In this document: piece after piece, positions 11,945-22,910 of the stretch
How the letters are laid out: each line of letters starts with the position of its first letter
How positions within the stretch are numbered: the stretch's first letter is position 1
The notes under the pieces: model-generated
What the model saw: the letters and a program-made list of their open reading frames with translations, nothing else
Database searches by the model: none
What the model was told of the DNA's origin: nothing
Translations under genes and position numbers: made by a program
Assembly: GCA_030765065.1 (NCBI GenBank)
Contig: CM060977.1
Location: 129,336,295-129,400,294, forward strand
Direction of reading: 5' to 3'
Source: Deroplatys truncata
Taxonomy: Eukaryota > Arthropoda > Insecta > Mantodea > Mantidae
DNA length: 64,000 bases

Positions 11945-12346
11945 CTTTCTCTACGACGTACATAAAGTAGAGGAAGTATTGTATTCCACTCAAAGATTCG
12001 ATGTCGAGATTTCACCGAAATTGCGTATATTGAGGGCAAAACGAATAAAAAGAGAATTTTTGTGTGCTCACGTGTCTATGTGCGAGTGTCTGAACAGCAT
12101 AACAAACACCAAACTTGCATCGAAGTCAGCATCTTCCAAGTGGAGACACGTGGAGTTTGAGAAAAACCCCGAGCAAAGCTTCCCTTTAAATGAAAAAAAT
12201 TTCCAAAATTTTTATTTTATCGAAAATGCTCTAAAAGTTTTCATTAACGTATCATACTTCTAAAATATTTTCATGACAAATTAAATATATAGGCGTCTTC
12301 ATTTTTCTGGAATAATTCTGAATGACTTTTGTATAGCTGGCAACCG
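11945..12346 (+). repeat. R1 repeat, left half (split by LTR)
   Basis: Begins CTTTCTCTACGACGTACATA and ends in the landmark equivalent to ACTGGTAAACCG. The same copy resumes after the LTR at 13263. The pentamer AACCG is found on both sides of the LTR, which supports one insertion event. Confidence 0.85.
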
Positions 12347-13262
12347 TGAGGCAGTATTTTTAACACTTAAGTGATAATATAAAATATAATAACAGCCCGC
12401 CATAAAGCAATGTGTAAAAATAACACATACAATGTATGTAAGAGTCATTGTATAATGTTTATAACATTGTATACATGTATAATAATGTTATGTGAATGTA
12501 TTACGTAATTTAATAATGTAGAACCTGTGAGAATATAGGTCAAAAGTTGCTAACAATGAGGTAACCTTGAGGCAATAATGAATTAGAAAGTTTAATAGTG
12601 CTACTAGTAATTCTTGGAGCAAAAATAATGTAATTTTTAAAACAGTTTATAAATAGCCAATCAACAACCAGAAAAAGCTTAAGTTAAATAAAAGTATTCT
12701 ATTGGAGTAGGATTAGCCATCAGAGACTTGAAATAGATGAAATTTGCTAACTCAGGCGGTAGAAGTCAGCTGCTAGTAGATAGCGTTCCTAGCTGGACGC
12801 GAGACGCGTCCTCGAGAAGTTTAATACGTATCAGTGTGAGACGAAAATTCATGACGGCGAGAAAGTTTACGTGTTAAAAAGTGCAAGTAATTAATAAATA
12901 ATTTCACAGCTCTCTGTATCAGTGAAGTGATATTTAATCGTGTGAAGGATTAATAAATAGAGTGAAGTAAAACTTATAATCTATGTAAGCCTACATCCTT
13001 TAGCCGTATCACACCCTGTTAAGAAACGCATGTTTCTACAAATTAATACTGACGCAGCAGAGGCAAAGGTAAATGTATATAATATTTAAAGAAACATTCA
13101 AATTACAAAGTAAATTTTTTAAAACTTGGGGCGAAGGCCACCAGAAACTTTGTACCATACGTGGGGCAGTTAATACATCAAGTTTGGCTCTCCAACTGCA
13201 GCAATATAATACAACTTCTTCAAGTTGGCTTTCCATACGTGAAGCAACAACCAGTTTTCTCA
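12347..13262 (+). mobile_element. Solo-LTR-like element, copy C1
   Basis: A 916-base sequence inserted in an R1 copy. It begins TGAGGCAGTATTTTTAACAC and ends CCAGTTTTCTCA, giving TG...CA ends. The flanks repeat ACCG (12343-12346 and 13263-13266). It contains a TATAAATAG box at 12648, CCAAT/ATTGG boxes around it and an AATAAA-like TTAATAAATAG near 12950, as expected of an LTR with promoter and poly(A) signal. There is no internal coding region and no partner LTR in the same orientation, so it is best read as a solo LTR. The retroelement clade cannot be decided without gag-pol. Confidence 0.75.
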
Positions 13263-13435
13263 ACCGTACAAGATACACAAAAGTTTACCACACAAACATT
13301 TGCATCTCGTTAAAGTACACAATCTATGTCATATACCTTTTATTGTAGAGTTAACCATTTCCTAGATACTCCTTTTTATTGACCTTAATTTCAAATACTT
13401 ATACTTTTCTCAACTGGAAAGTCTTATTTATTTTT
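13263..13435 (+). repeat. R1 repeat, right half (split by LTR)
   Basis: Continues the copy begun at 11945: AACCGTACAAGATACACAAA, then CACAATCTATGTCATATACC and CTTATACTTTTCTCAACTGG, collinear with intact R1 copies. It is cut by the next R1 copy. Confidence 0.85.
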
Positions 13436-13807
13436 GTATTCAACCCAAAACTTCCATACCGATTTCATCGGAAAGGCATGATTTGAGGCCTGCTGTACCC
13501 CCCTAAAAAGAATTTTTAAGGAAAGTTCCGTATGTGTGTATGTCTACTTGTCTATGAACAGAATATCTCAAAAACAAAAAGTCGGTAAAATACCAAACTA
13601 GGTACTAAGTTCAGAATCTTCCGAGGATGCCACATTAAGACCTTCACAAAAATTCCCGCCTTAATCTTGAATTTTCTACGAATAGCCTCTGAAGTGCACT
13701 TCATTCTGAATGACTTTTTCGTAAATGTAAACCCTAAGAGAAAGACAAAATAGTACTACATAAAAATGTACTTCTCATTAGAAAAAAAAATAATCTCATA
13801 ATATTTT
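13436..13807 (+). repeat. R1 repeat, truncated both ends
   Basis: Begins at the CAACCCAAAACTTCCATACC landmark, so about 40 bases of the left end are lost. It runs through the GT region and TCTCAAAAACAAAAAGTCGG to AAATAATCTCATAATATT, where LTR copy C2 starts. Confidence 0.8.
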
Positions 13808-14725
13808 TGTGGTGGTGGTGCTGCTTATGCCTTTTGAAGTAAGTTTATTTTAGGAGGAGTTGTATTATAGTTCGACTGTTTGGGAGCCAAAAACTTGAGA
13901 TAGTTTCACCCCCAGGTACGATACAAAGTTTCGCTGACGTTTGCCCCAACGTTTAGGAATCAACTTTGTATGTTAATGTTTCTTCAAATATTATATATAT
14001 TTATATTTACCTTGGCTGCGTATTAACTTATATAAACATGTATCTCTTAGCAGGGGGTGATGCGGCTAAAGAATGCAGTCTTACACAAATTATAATTTTT
14101 ACTTCACTCCTTTTATTAATCCTTCACACGATTAAATAACACTTCACTGATATAGACAGCTGTGAGATTGTTTATTATTTACTTGCACTTTTTAACACGT
14201 AAACTTTATATTATTCTCGCCGTAATGAATTTTCGTCTCACACTGAAAACGTACCGAGCGAATGAACTCCTCAGTTGCCTTCTAGCGACTGGCGTTTACC
14301 GCTAAAATTTGTAAATTTCTTTATTTCAAGTCTCTGATTGGCTAATTTTACTCCAACAGAATACTTTTATTTAATTTTCAGCTTTCCTAGTTTTTGATTG
14401 GCTACTTATCAACTGTTTTAAATATTACATTATTGTTCCAAGAATTACTAGTAGCATTATTAAACTTTCCAATTCATTTTTGCCTCCAGGTTACCTCATT
14501 GTTAGCAACTGTCGGCTTCTATTCTCACAGCTCCTACATTATTAAATTACTTAATACATTCACATAACATTATTTTACATGTACACAATAATATAAACAT
14601 TAATACAATGGCTGTTACTGCATTTTATATACTATATTATACTCATATTGCTTTTAAGGCGGGCTGTCATATTTTATATTATATAATCACACTTAAATCA
14701 TTTTAGTGTTAAAACTACTGCCTCA
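13808..14725 (-). mobile_element. Solo-LTR-like element, copy C2
   Basis: Reverse copy of the same LTR family, about 918 bases. Its 5' end on the reverse strand (TGAGGCAGTAGTTTTAACAC) is exact at 14725. The other end is diverged. ATTTT before and CTTTT after would be a five-base target duplication with one mismatch. It faces copy C1, giving an inverted pair with about 545 bases between the arms. Confidence 0.75.
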
Positions 14726-15250
14726 CTTTTCTAGTATCTCACGATAATGTATCCATTGCTGCTAACTCATGTTTCGGAGATTGGAGCCTATTGTCATGGG
14801 ATTATTTTGAATTGGGTAACGTTGTATTTTTGGCTTGTCAGGTGCAGGTCTTCATATAGTACTTGGGTTTAAGTTAGAGTTTAGGAGGGGACTGACGTGC
14901 CCTACAAAAAATGCGCTGAAAATATTCCCTTAAGGACCGCCAAGGAAGGAGGACATACACGTCGCTAATGGAGGAGGGCGATCAGGGAAAGAAGATGGAA
15001 ATGTGAGAGGGTTCCTTAAGGCTAAAATTCAAATCTTCCTAAATTGCTTACGTTAACTATAAACGAGGGCATAATGAGAATTACCTGTAAATTTTGCTGA
15101 AAAATCGTGTAGTTTATTTATAAAGGACATGTCTACACAGACAAAAGTTCCTTTCACGTGTTTTATCCTAGTGGCTACCTATGTGCTTTTCCAGGAAAAT
15201 TAGTGTTTTAACACAATGTTCTTTATTCTATTCTAAAAATGACCTTTTTG
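14726..15250. other. Unassigned
   Basis: Moderately AT-rich sequence with no recognised repeat or coding motif. Confidence 0.35.
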
Positions 15251-16077
15251 CTTTCTCTGTCACTATAGTCGGCAAGACGAAATATTGTGTTTCACCCAAA
15301 ATTTCGATGTCGAGATTTCAGCAGAAATACATGCTTTGAAGTCCTTGAATAAGAACGATTAGAAGAAGGTCCCTGTGTGTGTGTGTGTCTGAACAGCTTA
15401 ATCAAAAATGAAATGTCGGATAAATACTTAGTAGGATATACGTCCAGGTAACCTACAAAGATGCGACACGAAAATTAAACAAAACAAAAAGTCATCTCAA
15501 ACTAAACTTCCTATAATACTAAAACATTTTTGGAAATTATTTATTTTCACAGAATGGCTAACGATTTAGATTAAAATGTCACATATTTAAGATATTTACG
15601 TGACAAATATATATCTTGTATTTTCTGGCAATAGCCTGTGAAGTCCTCTTCAATCAAGAGGAATTTTATATAGTTTCGTATAACAGATACACAAATAATG
15701 ACTACCCAAAAACTGCAATCTGTTTAAAACACACCAATTATGTCAAATAAATTTTTCTCTGACATTAGCCATATCCGATATATTCGTTATAATTGGTTTG
15801 AATTTGTCAATACATTGTTTAGATTGCTGTCGCTATTCAGTTGTTTCTCGCGATGTCATGGAAACAGCGTGGGATTTCTGTGTCAGGATATAGCGACGGC
15901 TGATTATCGATTTTGTTTGTTATATCCCCCTTGTACCTACAATTAAACTGTTTCTGCAAGGGTTTGCTCGATTTAATAAAGCAGATAGAAAAATAAGCAT
16001 TCGTATGAGCAGTTGCAGAAGCTATACACAAATAAACAATGGTGAGTAGAGAAATTACTATGAATTTAACACGTCAG
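15251..16077 (+). repeat. R1 repeat, subfamily B, full length
   Basis: An 827-base forward copy from CTTTCTCTGTCACTATAGTC to AACACGTCAG. It carries the B-type right part, with GTTGTTTCTCGCGATGTCAT and AGATAGAAAAATAAGC, not the A-type GGAGAATAAGCG. The GT tract near 15373 is short. Confidence 0.85.
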
Positions 16078-16479
16078 ATATTTTCTTCAGATACTTCAGA
16101 TATTTTTTCTAAAAAGCTTTACGAGATGGAGAAAGAATATATAGAGCAATCTTATCATATTTAATGGTACCAAATTAATTCTATCTCCGCAAAGGTGTGG
16201 GTTTGATCTCTATCGGTATATCCTTAGCTCAATTCCCGTTCAAGAACAACCTATCTGATAAACTAAAGGTACAGATGAACGGAGGGGCTACCGCAACCGA
16301 GCAGAGCACAGCAAGTACGTCGCAGCATCCTTTTTGCTTCTACCGTGACCCCTGGGAGGTAGGGATAAGGGGAAAGACCTGAAAGGAGACCAGATCTGCA
16401 TAACGAAAACATGAACGGGTCCCCCAACGTTTCCAGATCGAACGCATCCGATGCCGGCTGGATACACCCACAAACCTCA
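16078..16479. other. Unassigned
   Basis: Overlapping short open frames on both strands with no recognised domain. It may be the upstream part of the SINE that follows. Confidence 0.3.
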
Positions 16480-16700
16480 AAGCAAACCTCAAACCCGTCC
16501 TACAACCCTGGAACAAATGACATGGAATATTAAGTATACAGTAAATGAGGAAAGTTGCGGTGGAGATGAACCACCCCAGAATTTGCCTGCCGACCCGGGG
16601 AAACCACGAAAAGCCCATGGGTCAGAGTGGGCTGTTGCGGGGATCGAAACCGGACGTCCCGAATGCGAGCCCTATCTGACTAAGGTCCTCGCTGTATTTA
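16480..16700 (-). repeat. tRNA-headed SINE
   Basis: On the reverse strand the head reads CGGTTTCGATCCCCG (B box) preceded by GCTCGCATTCGGGA. It is followed by a body with TTTTCGTGGTTTCCCCGG and GGCAAATTCTGGGG. That body motif recurs in the SINEs at 37.2, 57.2 and 61.7 kb, suggesting a shared SINE core. Confidence 0.65.
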
Positions 16701-17259
16701 TTCGGTGTTCTAATTGGACGTTGATAGTTCTGCTGCCAATTACTGCACTGTGCCGAACATAGCGGATTAAAGGAAAGAATGTCACTTATTGCTATACATG
16801 GTGCGCACACTGCCGGAAGGCAGAGGAAGACGGGTCAATGTCTCTCCCCTTGAAAAGTAATTGCTGAACCATTAGCGAAATCTCCCTGCTTTTCTCCCTC
16901 TGCGACATACACCCGCTGGGCCTTTTCAGCTCCCTCACAAACTCCACTGCACATTTCACATAAACCGCTTAGTCGTGTTGACTCTGAGAGCAAGGTTTTA
17001 TTGAGATTTCTCTACTTTTGTGTTTCAGTTACGTTTGGAAAAAATCTGATGTATAGCATTCACATGACTTTCTTTACTCACTCTTCCACGAAGTACTCTA
17101 ATAAAGCGTTATTATTCTAGTTACTAGATTAGATTATTATAGGGTTGATTGAGCCTTCCGATAACTCTTCACTGCGATCTATGAACTATTGCAAATACCC
17201 TGCTCTAATGTGTGAAGGTGTGGGTTTGAACTTTAATAATACCCTACTAATCTCAGTTT
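16701..17259. other. Nothing recognised
   Basis: Intergenic sequence without a supported feature. Confidence 0.35.
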
Positions 17260-17850
17260 AGTTTAATGCCTTTAACATAGGCTATAGTTTTCCTGGTTGA
17301 TGTTAAGATAACTTATCCTGGGGCTGCAAAATCAAAATTTAGGTGTCTTCTTCTACAGAGTCTACTATGAGTCTAAACCTGCGATTTGTCCATCATATAG
17401 AGATGATCTTTGAGAAAGTATTTTTCAGTAAGAAGGCTATTTTGAATCCTAGGCTTATGTTTACTGAGTGTAGGCATACTTTTTGTCCTTCTTACTGACA
17501 GCTCAATTAAATGTTTTGCATGGTTTACGTTGTTTCCAATAGCAATTTATTTCCTTGCGTCCCCAGGTCTTTAGATTTGTTCTTGAATATAGCATTCCGG
17601 TATTACTTAGAATGGTTCTGGGACCAATAAATGCAGACGAGTATTAGCTCCTCCACAGGCGATCAGCAAATTCATTGCCTTCAAATCCTTCATGTCCTGG
17701 CACCCATATTAGGGTAACCTTGTTGGGTTTTACCAGCAGTTGCCACTTATCTGCAGATAAGTCTGCAACAAACTCTGATTCAATAGTGTAAGCACTAAGA
17801 GCCTTTAAAGCTGTTTGACTGTCCAATAGAATACAGATTCTATCTACTTC
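17260..17850 (-). pseudogene. LINE 3' end: RNase H and C-terminal tail relic
   Basis: Reverse-strand frame with LLDSQTALKALSAYTI and VTLIWVPGHEGFEGNEFADR, the DSQ-A and WVPGH-G-EGNE-AD motifs of the RNase H domain in Jockey/R1/I-group non-LTR retrotransposons. After a stop and frame change, AFIGPRT, LKTWGRKEI and LLTEKYFLKDHLYMMDKS follow in order, matching the region before the C-terminal zinc knuckle. The Cys residues of the knuckle are not seen. The endonuclease and reverse transcriptase are absent, as in 5'-truncated LINE copies. The 5' side is cut near an old R1 copy. Confidence 0.8.
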
Positions 17851-17884
17851 TTGTTAATCCAGAAACAACTTTCAACTTAGATTT

Positions 17885-18275
17885 ACAAATTTCATTGTAG
17901 GATATGGTAGGTAAAGCGATGGTTAGATTTTTAAAGCGCGTATCACTATGTGATGGATGACCACGAGAAAAAATAAAAAAACAAGAGCGACTCACCAGTT
18001 GAAAAAAGTATGTGTTTGAAAATTCAAACCAATAATAAATATCGTAATCTTGAATATGGTTCACGTCACAAAGAATTTAACATAAATTTATGCTTTAAAA
18101 ACATGGACGGGTTTTTGGTGTAGCAAAACTATGTCCACCTACACTAAAGCCATTCAGAATGAAGAGGAATATGCAGGAAATTCACAGAAAATTCAACATA
18201 CGTACATTGGTTTACAAATCCCTAAACATAGGGTATTTTAATCAAAATCATTTTTTGAGAAAATAAGCAATTACG
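17885..18275 (-). repeat. R1-related repeat, diverged subfamily C
   Basis: Reverse copy with TGACCACGAGAAAAAATAAA, AAACTATGTCCACC and CATTCAGAATGAAGAGGAAT. It is collinear with R1 but closest to the forward fragment at 60767-60990. Confidence 0.65.
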
Positions 18276-18532
18276 ATTATAGTTATGGGACGATACCACC
18301 ATTTCTCGATAATCAATACTGATTACTCGATGCTCACTTAATAAAAAATGTTAAGGTGATTTGTTCACGGAATTATGTTCTCATTAGTAGTTTTCTGTGT
18401 ATAAACACATGCAACACATGCAACATTGTATGCTGACTCCGAAATTGTTCCTATTTGGCATCCTCCAATTGACAGAAATCTTTTTAACTTTATGTCACAG
18501 GTTATATATCCCATATTGTTTGCCAACGCTAA

Positions 18533-18534
<2 letters not shown>

Positions 18535-18589
<55 letters not shown>

Positions 18590-18628
18590 TAGTAATAATA
18601 ATGATAATAATAATAATAATAATAATAA
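18535..18628 (+). repeat. Compound microsatellite (AGT)n-(AAT)n
   Basis: About 16 TAG/AGT units at 18535-18585 followed by AAT units (18592-18628) with GAT interruptions. Two trinucleotide tracts are joined head to tail. The open frames through it are artefacts of the repeat. Confidence 0.95.
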
Positions 18629-18894
18629 TTTCTATGCTTCCCTTTTTAGGTAACTATATTTTGTGCTGAAAAACTTTCCTTTAAAAGATTTTCTATTCAT
18701 AGAAAAACAAATACCAGCAATTCTTCTTTACTCCACAATATTGAAAATATAAATTTACATAGATTTTATATTCAACTCAAATAACTAAAACTTGTGTGTG
18801 TGTGTGTGTTACACCATTTTACCATATTCAAAACTACCACATAACATGTTTTTATTCATCCGGTAATAAGTATTCAGCCATATTGTGGCGAGCA
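18629..18894. other. Unassigned AT-rich DNA
   Basis: Contains a short GT run at about 18794-18808. Nothing else recognised. Confidence 0.35.
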
Positions 18895-19030
18895 CATGTA
18901 GTTAGGTTGGTACGCCTAACTTAGAGTCGGCCCTTCCAGAATGAGTTGGTAGACCCGTTCATTCCGGAAGATCTAACTCAAATATTGGTAGCTTGATTTT
19001 GTTCTAGATTAGTCCAGAATGTTCTGGTGG
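18895..19030 (+). other. Cluster of inverted repeats
   Basis: Three short dyads in 135 bases: AGTTAGG...CCTAACT (about 18900-18921), CTTCCAGAATGA...TCATTCCGGAAG (about 18933-18970, 11 of 12 pairs) and CCAGAATGTTCTGG (19014-19027). The last also fits GAAnnTTC. The function is unknown. It could be an LTR or MITE end, or protein-binding sites. Confidence 0.45.
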
Positions 19031-20391
19031 CTCTTTTGATAGAACGTAGGGGTGCGGATGTTTGCATATACGAGAAAATGATTGGGGGTTAATTGTTCGA
19101 TGTCTTTAGACAGAAAAACTTGTAAGTGTAAGAAAAAGTGTGTGTGCTCTCTGCGTCTGCCTCGTGGAAAGGATAAGCTTTGGACGATGATTTCTTTGTG
19201 AACAGCATGTAAGGTTAAGGTAACATCTTTTGTTAATAGAATTGTCGTTTGTTAGAATTTAAACACTTTATCCTTTTAGGCTTCTTTACAGATTCCGGTA
19301 TTGCTCTGCTGCAACGCTTAGTTTCGCATTCTTAGTGAGTTTCGCCTCCGTTGTCATGGCTTAATTAATCCATAGTCATGGCAATTTAACACTCGGAGAC
19401 ATAGTAAGTTTGTGGTCAAGCCTCTCTACTACCCACCTTTATAGAATTAGGATATAAATGTTTAATACAAAGGCAATAATTTAATACAATACAGAATTAA
19501 ACGTTTGAAGGAAAAATCAGGGAAGTATTACAAATATGAAATGCAGAGATATAAAAAAAACAAAGCATTCTTGAGAGAACACATATTTCCATGCGCTGCA
19601 TTATCTCACGTTAAAATCTAACAGTTACGTTATTTTCTGTCGATCCCCAGTGCGAATACTATATCAACATCAAGAACTTGACCAGGATGTACGGGCACGA
19701 GAGGTTAACTTCCTAGGCACATCGATCTCTCTTGTATTACAGGCACACCCACACAGAGTACAACCATTTCAGAGGAACAACACAAAGGAATGACAGCGAC
19801 AAGAAAAGAATCGAACACCCGTGAATTTCTGTCACGCTGACATTTGGAAATAATACGAGGGAGAGATTCTAGACAAAGAAGAACAAACTAAAGGGGGCAG
19901 GAAAGGGGAATGCAGGAAAAATGATAGATATAATGGAGAGGAACAGTGGTAAATACGAAGGGAAGGATGTAAGGTGAGAGATCGAAGCAAATTGTGATAG
20001 GGGAAAATAATGACGTCCACAATTTCACTCTATAAAGAGGAGACTCCCACGAGATAGGTTAAAATGAAAGGAAAACGTTTCATTTCAATTTGTGTCATCT
20101 CTTCCTTAAAGCTAAGAGACCAGGGCAAGACAATATCGCATTATAATTTTTAGTTAGCTTCACTTTCACCATTGCTTACGAATTCTTAAATATAGGTATT
20201 ATTTGTTGACTACTTTCAAACGAACTCACTAGCTTAAAGCAATTTCTTATCTCAACCTTTATTAGGATTTTATCATGTGTGTGTGTTTCTTGAATTTTTC
20301 GTACGTTCTTAATGTTACTAGGATACCCAACTTCATAAAACACTAATTAATTAAACAGTAAGAAGCTTTTATTATTTCTTTGAAGGATGTA
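19031..20391. other. Nothing recognised
   Basis: No coding, repeat or RNA signal could be supported. Confidence 0.35.
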
Positions 20392-21631
20392 TAGGGTCTT
20401 TCAACAAGTGTGTCTTATATTTAGCATGTGATAGCTGCCGTTGTTGTTCAGTTACAGCAGTCATTTTCTTCATGTGGTTACGGTTGTTATTGACAAATAG
20501 CCATGGAACGTTACAGCATTCAGCAACGCGTAGAAATTGTGAAAATTTATTATCAATGGATCATCTGCTCGCCTGCGAGAGAACGATTGGGCGTTTGATC
20601 GATAAATTTGAAAGAAGCGGTTCTGTCAGTGATCAAAGAGCGCGTAATCGACGTAAGCGCTCCAACGAAAACATAGGCGCCGTTCGTGAGAGTGTACGCG
20701 AGAACGGAAACAAATCAATTGCTCGTCCAGCGCAAGAATTGGGGCTTTCGCCGATCACAACTTGGCGAATTCTGCGTCTGGACTTGAAGTTTCACACTTA
20801 TAAAATGGTTTTAACTCAATAACTAAAGCCCAACGACCATAGGTTGCGCTGTGTTTTCGCTAACTGGGCTATGGCGCAATTGGAAGCTGACTCGGATTTT
20901 TGTGGAAAAATCATCTTCAGCGACGAAGCCCACTTTTGGATGGATGGTTGTGTTAAACAAAACTGCCGCTATTGGAGGAATTAAAATTAAATGCAGATTT
21001 CAGAACGATCACTTCATCCCCAAAGGGTTACTGTGTAGTGTGAATTTTGGTGTGGTAATCATTGGTCCATATTTTTTCCAAGATGAAGATGGAAAAGCTC
21101 TAACTATCAATGGAGAAAGATACCGAGCTCTTATAAGGGACTATTTTTGGCCCCAATTGGATGGTATGGATCTCAGAAACACATGGTTCCAGCAAGATGG
21201 TGCCACAAGTCATACTGCACTCGAAACAATCGATCTTTTGAAGGATAAGTTCAGAGGTTTCATCTTTTCCCGTGGTGGTGATGTTAACTGACCCCCGAGG
21301 TCATTTGATTTAACGCGTTGTATTACTTCTTGCGGGGTTATGTTAAATCTCAAGTTTATGTCAACAAACCAGAAACAGTAAATGATCTTATGAATAACAT
21401 CACGCGTGTTATTCCTGAAGTTGTAACTAGTTTAGTTCTTTTGTCATTGAAAATTGGGTCAACCGTATACGCGCAACCCAACGAAGTCGCGGCGGTCAAT
21501 TAACTGATGTTCTCTTCCACACGTAATGACATTAATTATGTTCCAAAATAAAAAAAGAAATAAACCTCTATCATTTGTGGAACGTGTTGTATTTAAGTTG
21601 AAAAATAGGACACTCTTGTTGAAAGGCCCTA
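20392..21631 (+). mobile_element. mariner-like element, rosa type, copy A
   Basis: A 1240-base element flanked by TA on both sides (20390-20391 and 21632-21633). Its terminal inverted repeats are about 33 bases: TAGGGTCTTTCAACAAGTGT at the left, and the reverse complement of the right end reads TAGGGCCTTTCAACAAGAGT. Compared with copy B it lacks about 45 bases near the start of the transposase. The ends are good enough that it is clearly an intact insertion of a dead element. Confidence 0.92.
20503..21503 (+). pseudogene. mariner transposase (DD41D), frameshifted, copy A
   Basis: The start MERYSIQQRVEIVKIYYQ at 20503 is typical of the DUF4817/DDE_3 mariner group. The frame then shifts to CERTIGRLIDKFERSGSV (helix-turn-helix region). 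ELGLSPITTWRIL follows, then, in other frames, the first catalytic Asp (FSDEAHFWMDG), the second (WFQQDGATSHTA) and a broken third block. The third Asp would lie 41 residues after the second, judged from copy B, which is the DD41D spacing of rosa-type mariners. At least four frame changes and an internal stop are present. It cannot make a transposase. Confidence 0.88.
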
Positions 21632-21888
21632 TATAAAAGCTTGATGAAACTATAAATTCATAGGTAAAAGGAACGGCGGTAATGAATAACGTCTAATTCT
21701 ATAGACATAGATAGAAATGATTAAACATAAATATATCATAGTAGCACAAGCAAATAAAGCTTTAGTAGTAATACAGTTCAAGCAATAATAAATAAAATTT
21801 AAAAGGATACTCTCTCTTGAATGCACTGTGACGCAACGCTATGGCCCAAGGCTGTCAGGAGGTGGCGGTAAAAAAGATAACGGTCGCT
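21632..21888. other. Unassigned
   Basis: Spacer between the mariner and the promoter-like block. No feature seen. Confidence 0.3.
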
Positions 21889-22382
21889 CGCCAGCGTAAA
21901 CACCAGGCGCGTTTTCGGGATATAACTAGAACCTTCTGGAGCCATTCCGTCCCTCCTCCAGAAAAGTGTGTCAAAATACTGTAGTTCTAGGCCGTTGGAG
22001 AACCTTGTGAAAATACTGCACTGACTATATAAGCGAGCGCTCGCGCCAGAACGAGGTAGTGTGTCAGTGCGAGCTGAAGTGAGCAGAATTCTTGAGCCAG
22101 ACAGTGAAAGAGCGAGTTAGCGAGCGCGTCTCTGGTGTGGCATCAAGAGCGATACTCCGAGCGAGTTGGTGACGACTGTTGTGATGTGCAGAGAGTGTTA
22201 CTACGGAGCGACGGATTGTGGAGGACATGTGTTCGACTCCGGAGTGAAGTGAACCGTCTAGCGTGAAGAGGCTACTTCACTAGTTCTCCTTAGTGAAGTA
22301 AACTTCCAGTGAAGGTGAACTACATAAAAACGAAACAGTGAAAGCAATACTGAAAAAAGTGACAGTCGAAAAACTGGAAATG
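21889..22382 (+). promoter_or_regulatory. Heat-shock-type promoter and 5' leader, copy 1
   Basis: A distal heat-shock element AGAACCTTCTGGAG lies at 21928-21941. A weaker proximal one runs from GTTCTAG to GAGAACCTTGTGAAAA at 21983-22013. A TATA box TATATAAG is at 22026-22033, followed by the palindrome GCGAGCGCTCGC. Initiator-like TCAGTG is at 22064, with an alternative A at 22058. The 5'-leader-like tract downstream is rich in AGTGAA motifs and stays alignable with copy 2 to about 22382. No Hsp70, Hsp90 or small-Hsp reading frame follows. Alternatives are a retroelement LTR that has gained HSEs or the start of a non-coding heat-inducible transcript. Confidence 0.65.
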
Positions 22383-22498
22383 GTTAAAAAAGTTCTGAAT
22401 TTATTTATTTTCCTACATAGTACTGATAGTAATACATTGGTAGCTATATGATTGCTCCAAAAGTTCGAAAAGGTTACGCAAAACATACTACCCGAACG

Positions 22499-22547
<49 letters not shown>

Positions 22548-22910
22548 TTAATCAGAAGTTGGAATTTTGTTATACTTTAATTACTGTTCTGTGGATACAA
22601 CAATCAGTGTAATGTCGGACAGATAAACGTAGTTTCTTAGTCGTCTTCTAGTCTTTTATTTCCATTTCCTTCGTTTTGAGTGCAACTTTTTGTTAATGGT
22701 GTAACCAATCAGAATTTATCTAGTGCCTGGGAAAATTAAGAAAATAATCTATAAAGTAAAACAAAATGGGAATTAAAAAAATTGTATCTTCCTTTTAAGA
22801 GTTCCAAATATCTTAAAAACGGATTCGAAATTCATCCCCTATAGATCAAGCGATTCCTTCCCTTTTTTTCCAACCCTTATATTCAAGTTCCCACCACCGG
22901 TGTACCTTGT
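22383..22910. other. Spacer with (CA)n microsatellite
   Basis: AT-rich DNA. A CA run of more than 20 units occupies about 22500-22542. Homology to the second promoter block has stopped. No coding feature seen. Confidence 0.6.

Noticed and set aside
18397..18669. Poly-Val/Ile and poly-Ser/Asn frames
   Set aside because: Translation of trinucleotide microsatellites.
21889..22382. Heat-shock blocks as LTRs of one retrotransposon 8 kb long
   Set aside because: They are in direct orientation, but no TG...CA ends, primer site or gag-pol remnants lie between 22.4 and 29.7 kb, and the blocks have diverged more than paired young LTRs would. Kept only as an alternative.
22280..22543. Cys/Val-rich 87-codon reverse frame
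   Set aside because: Translation of the CA microsatellite.
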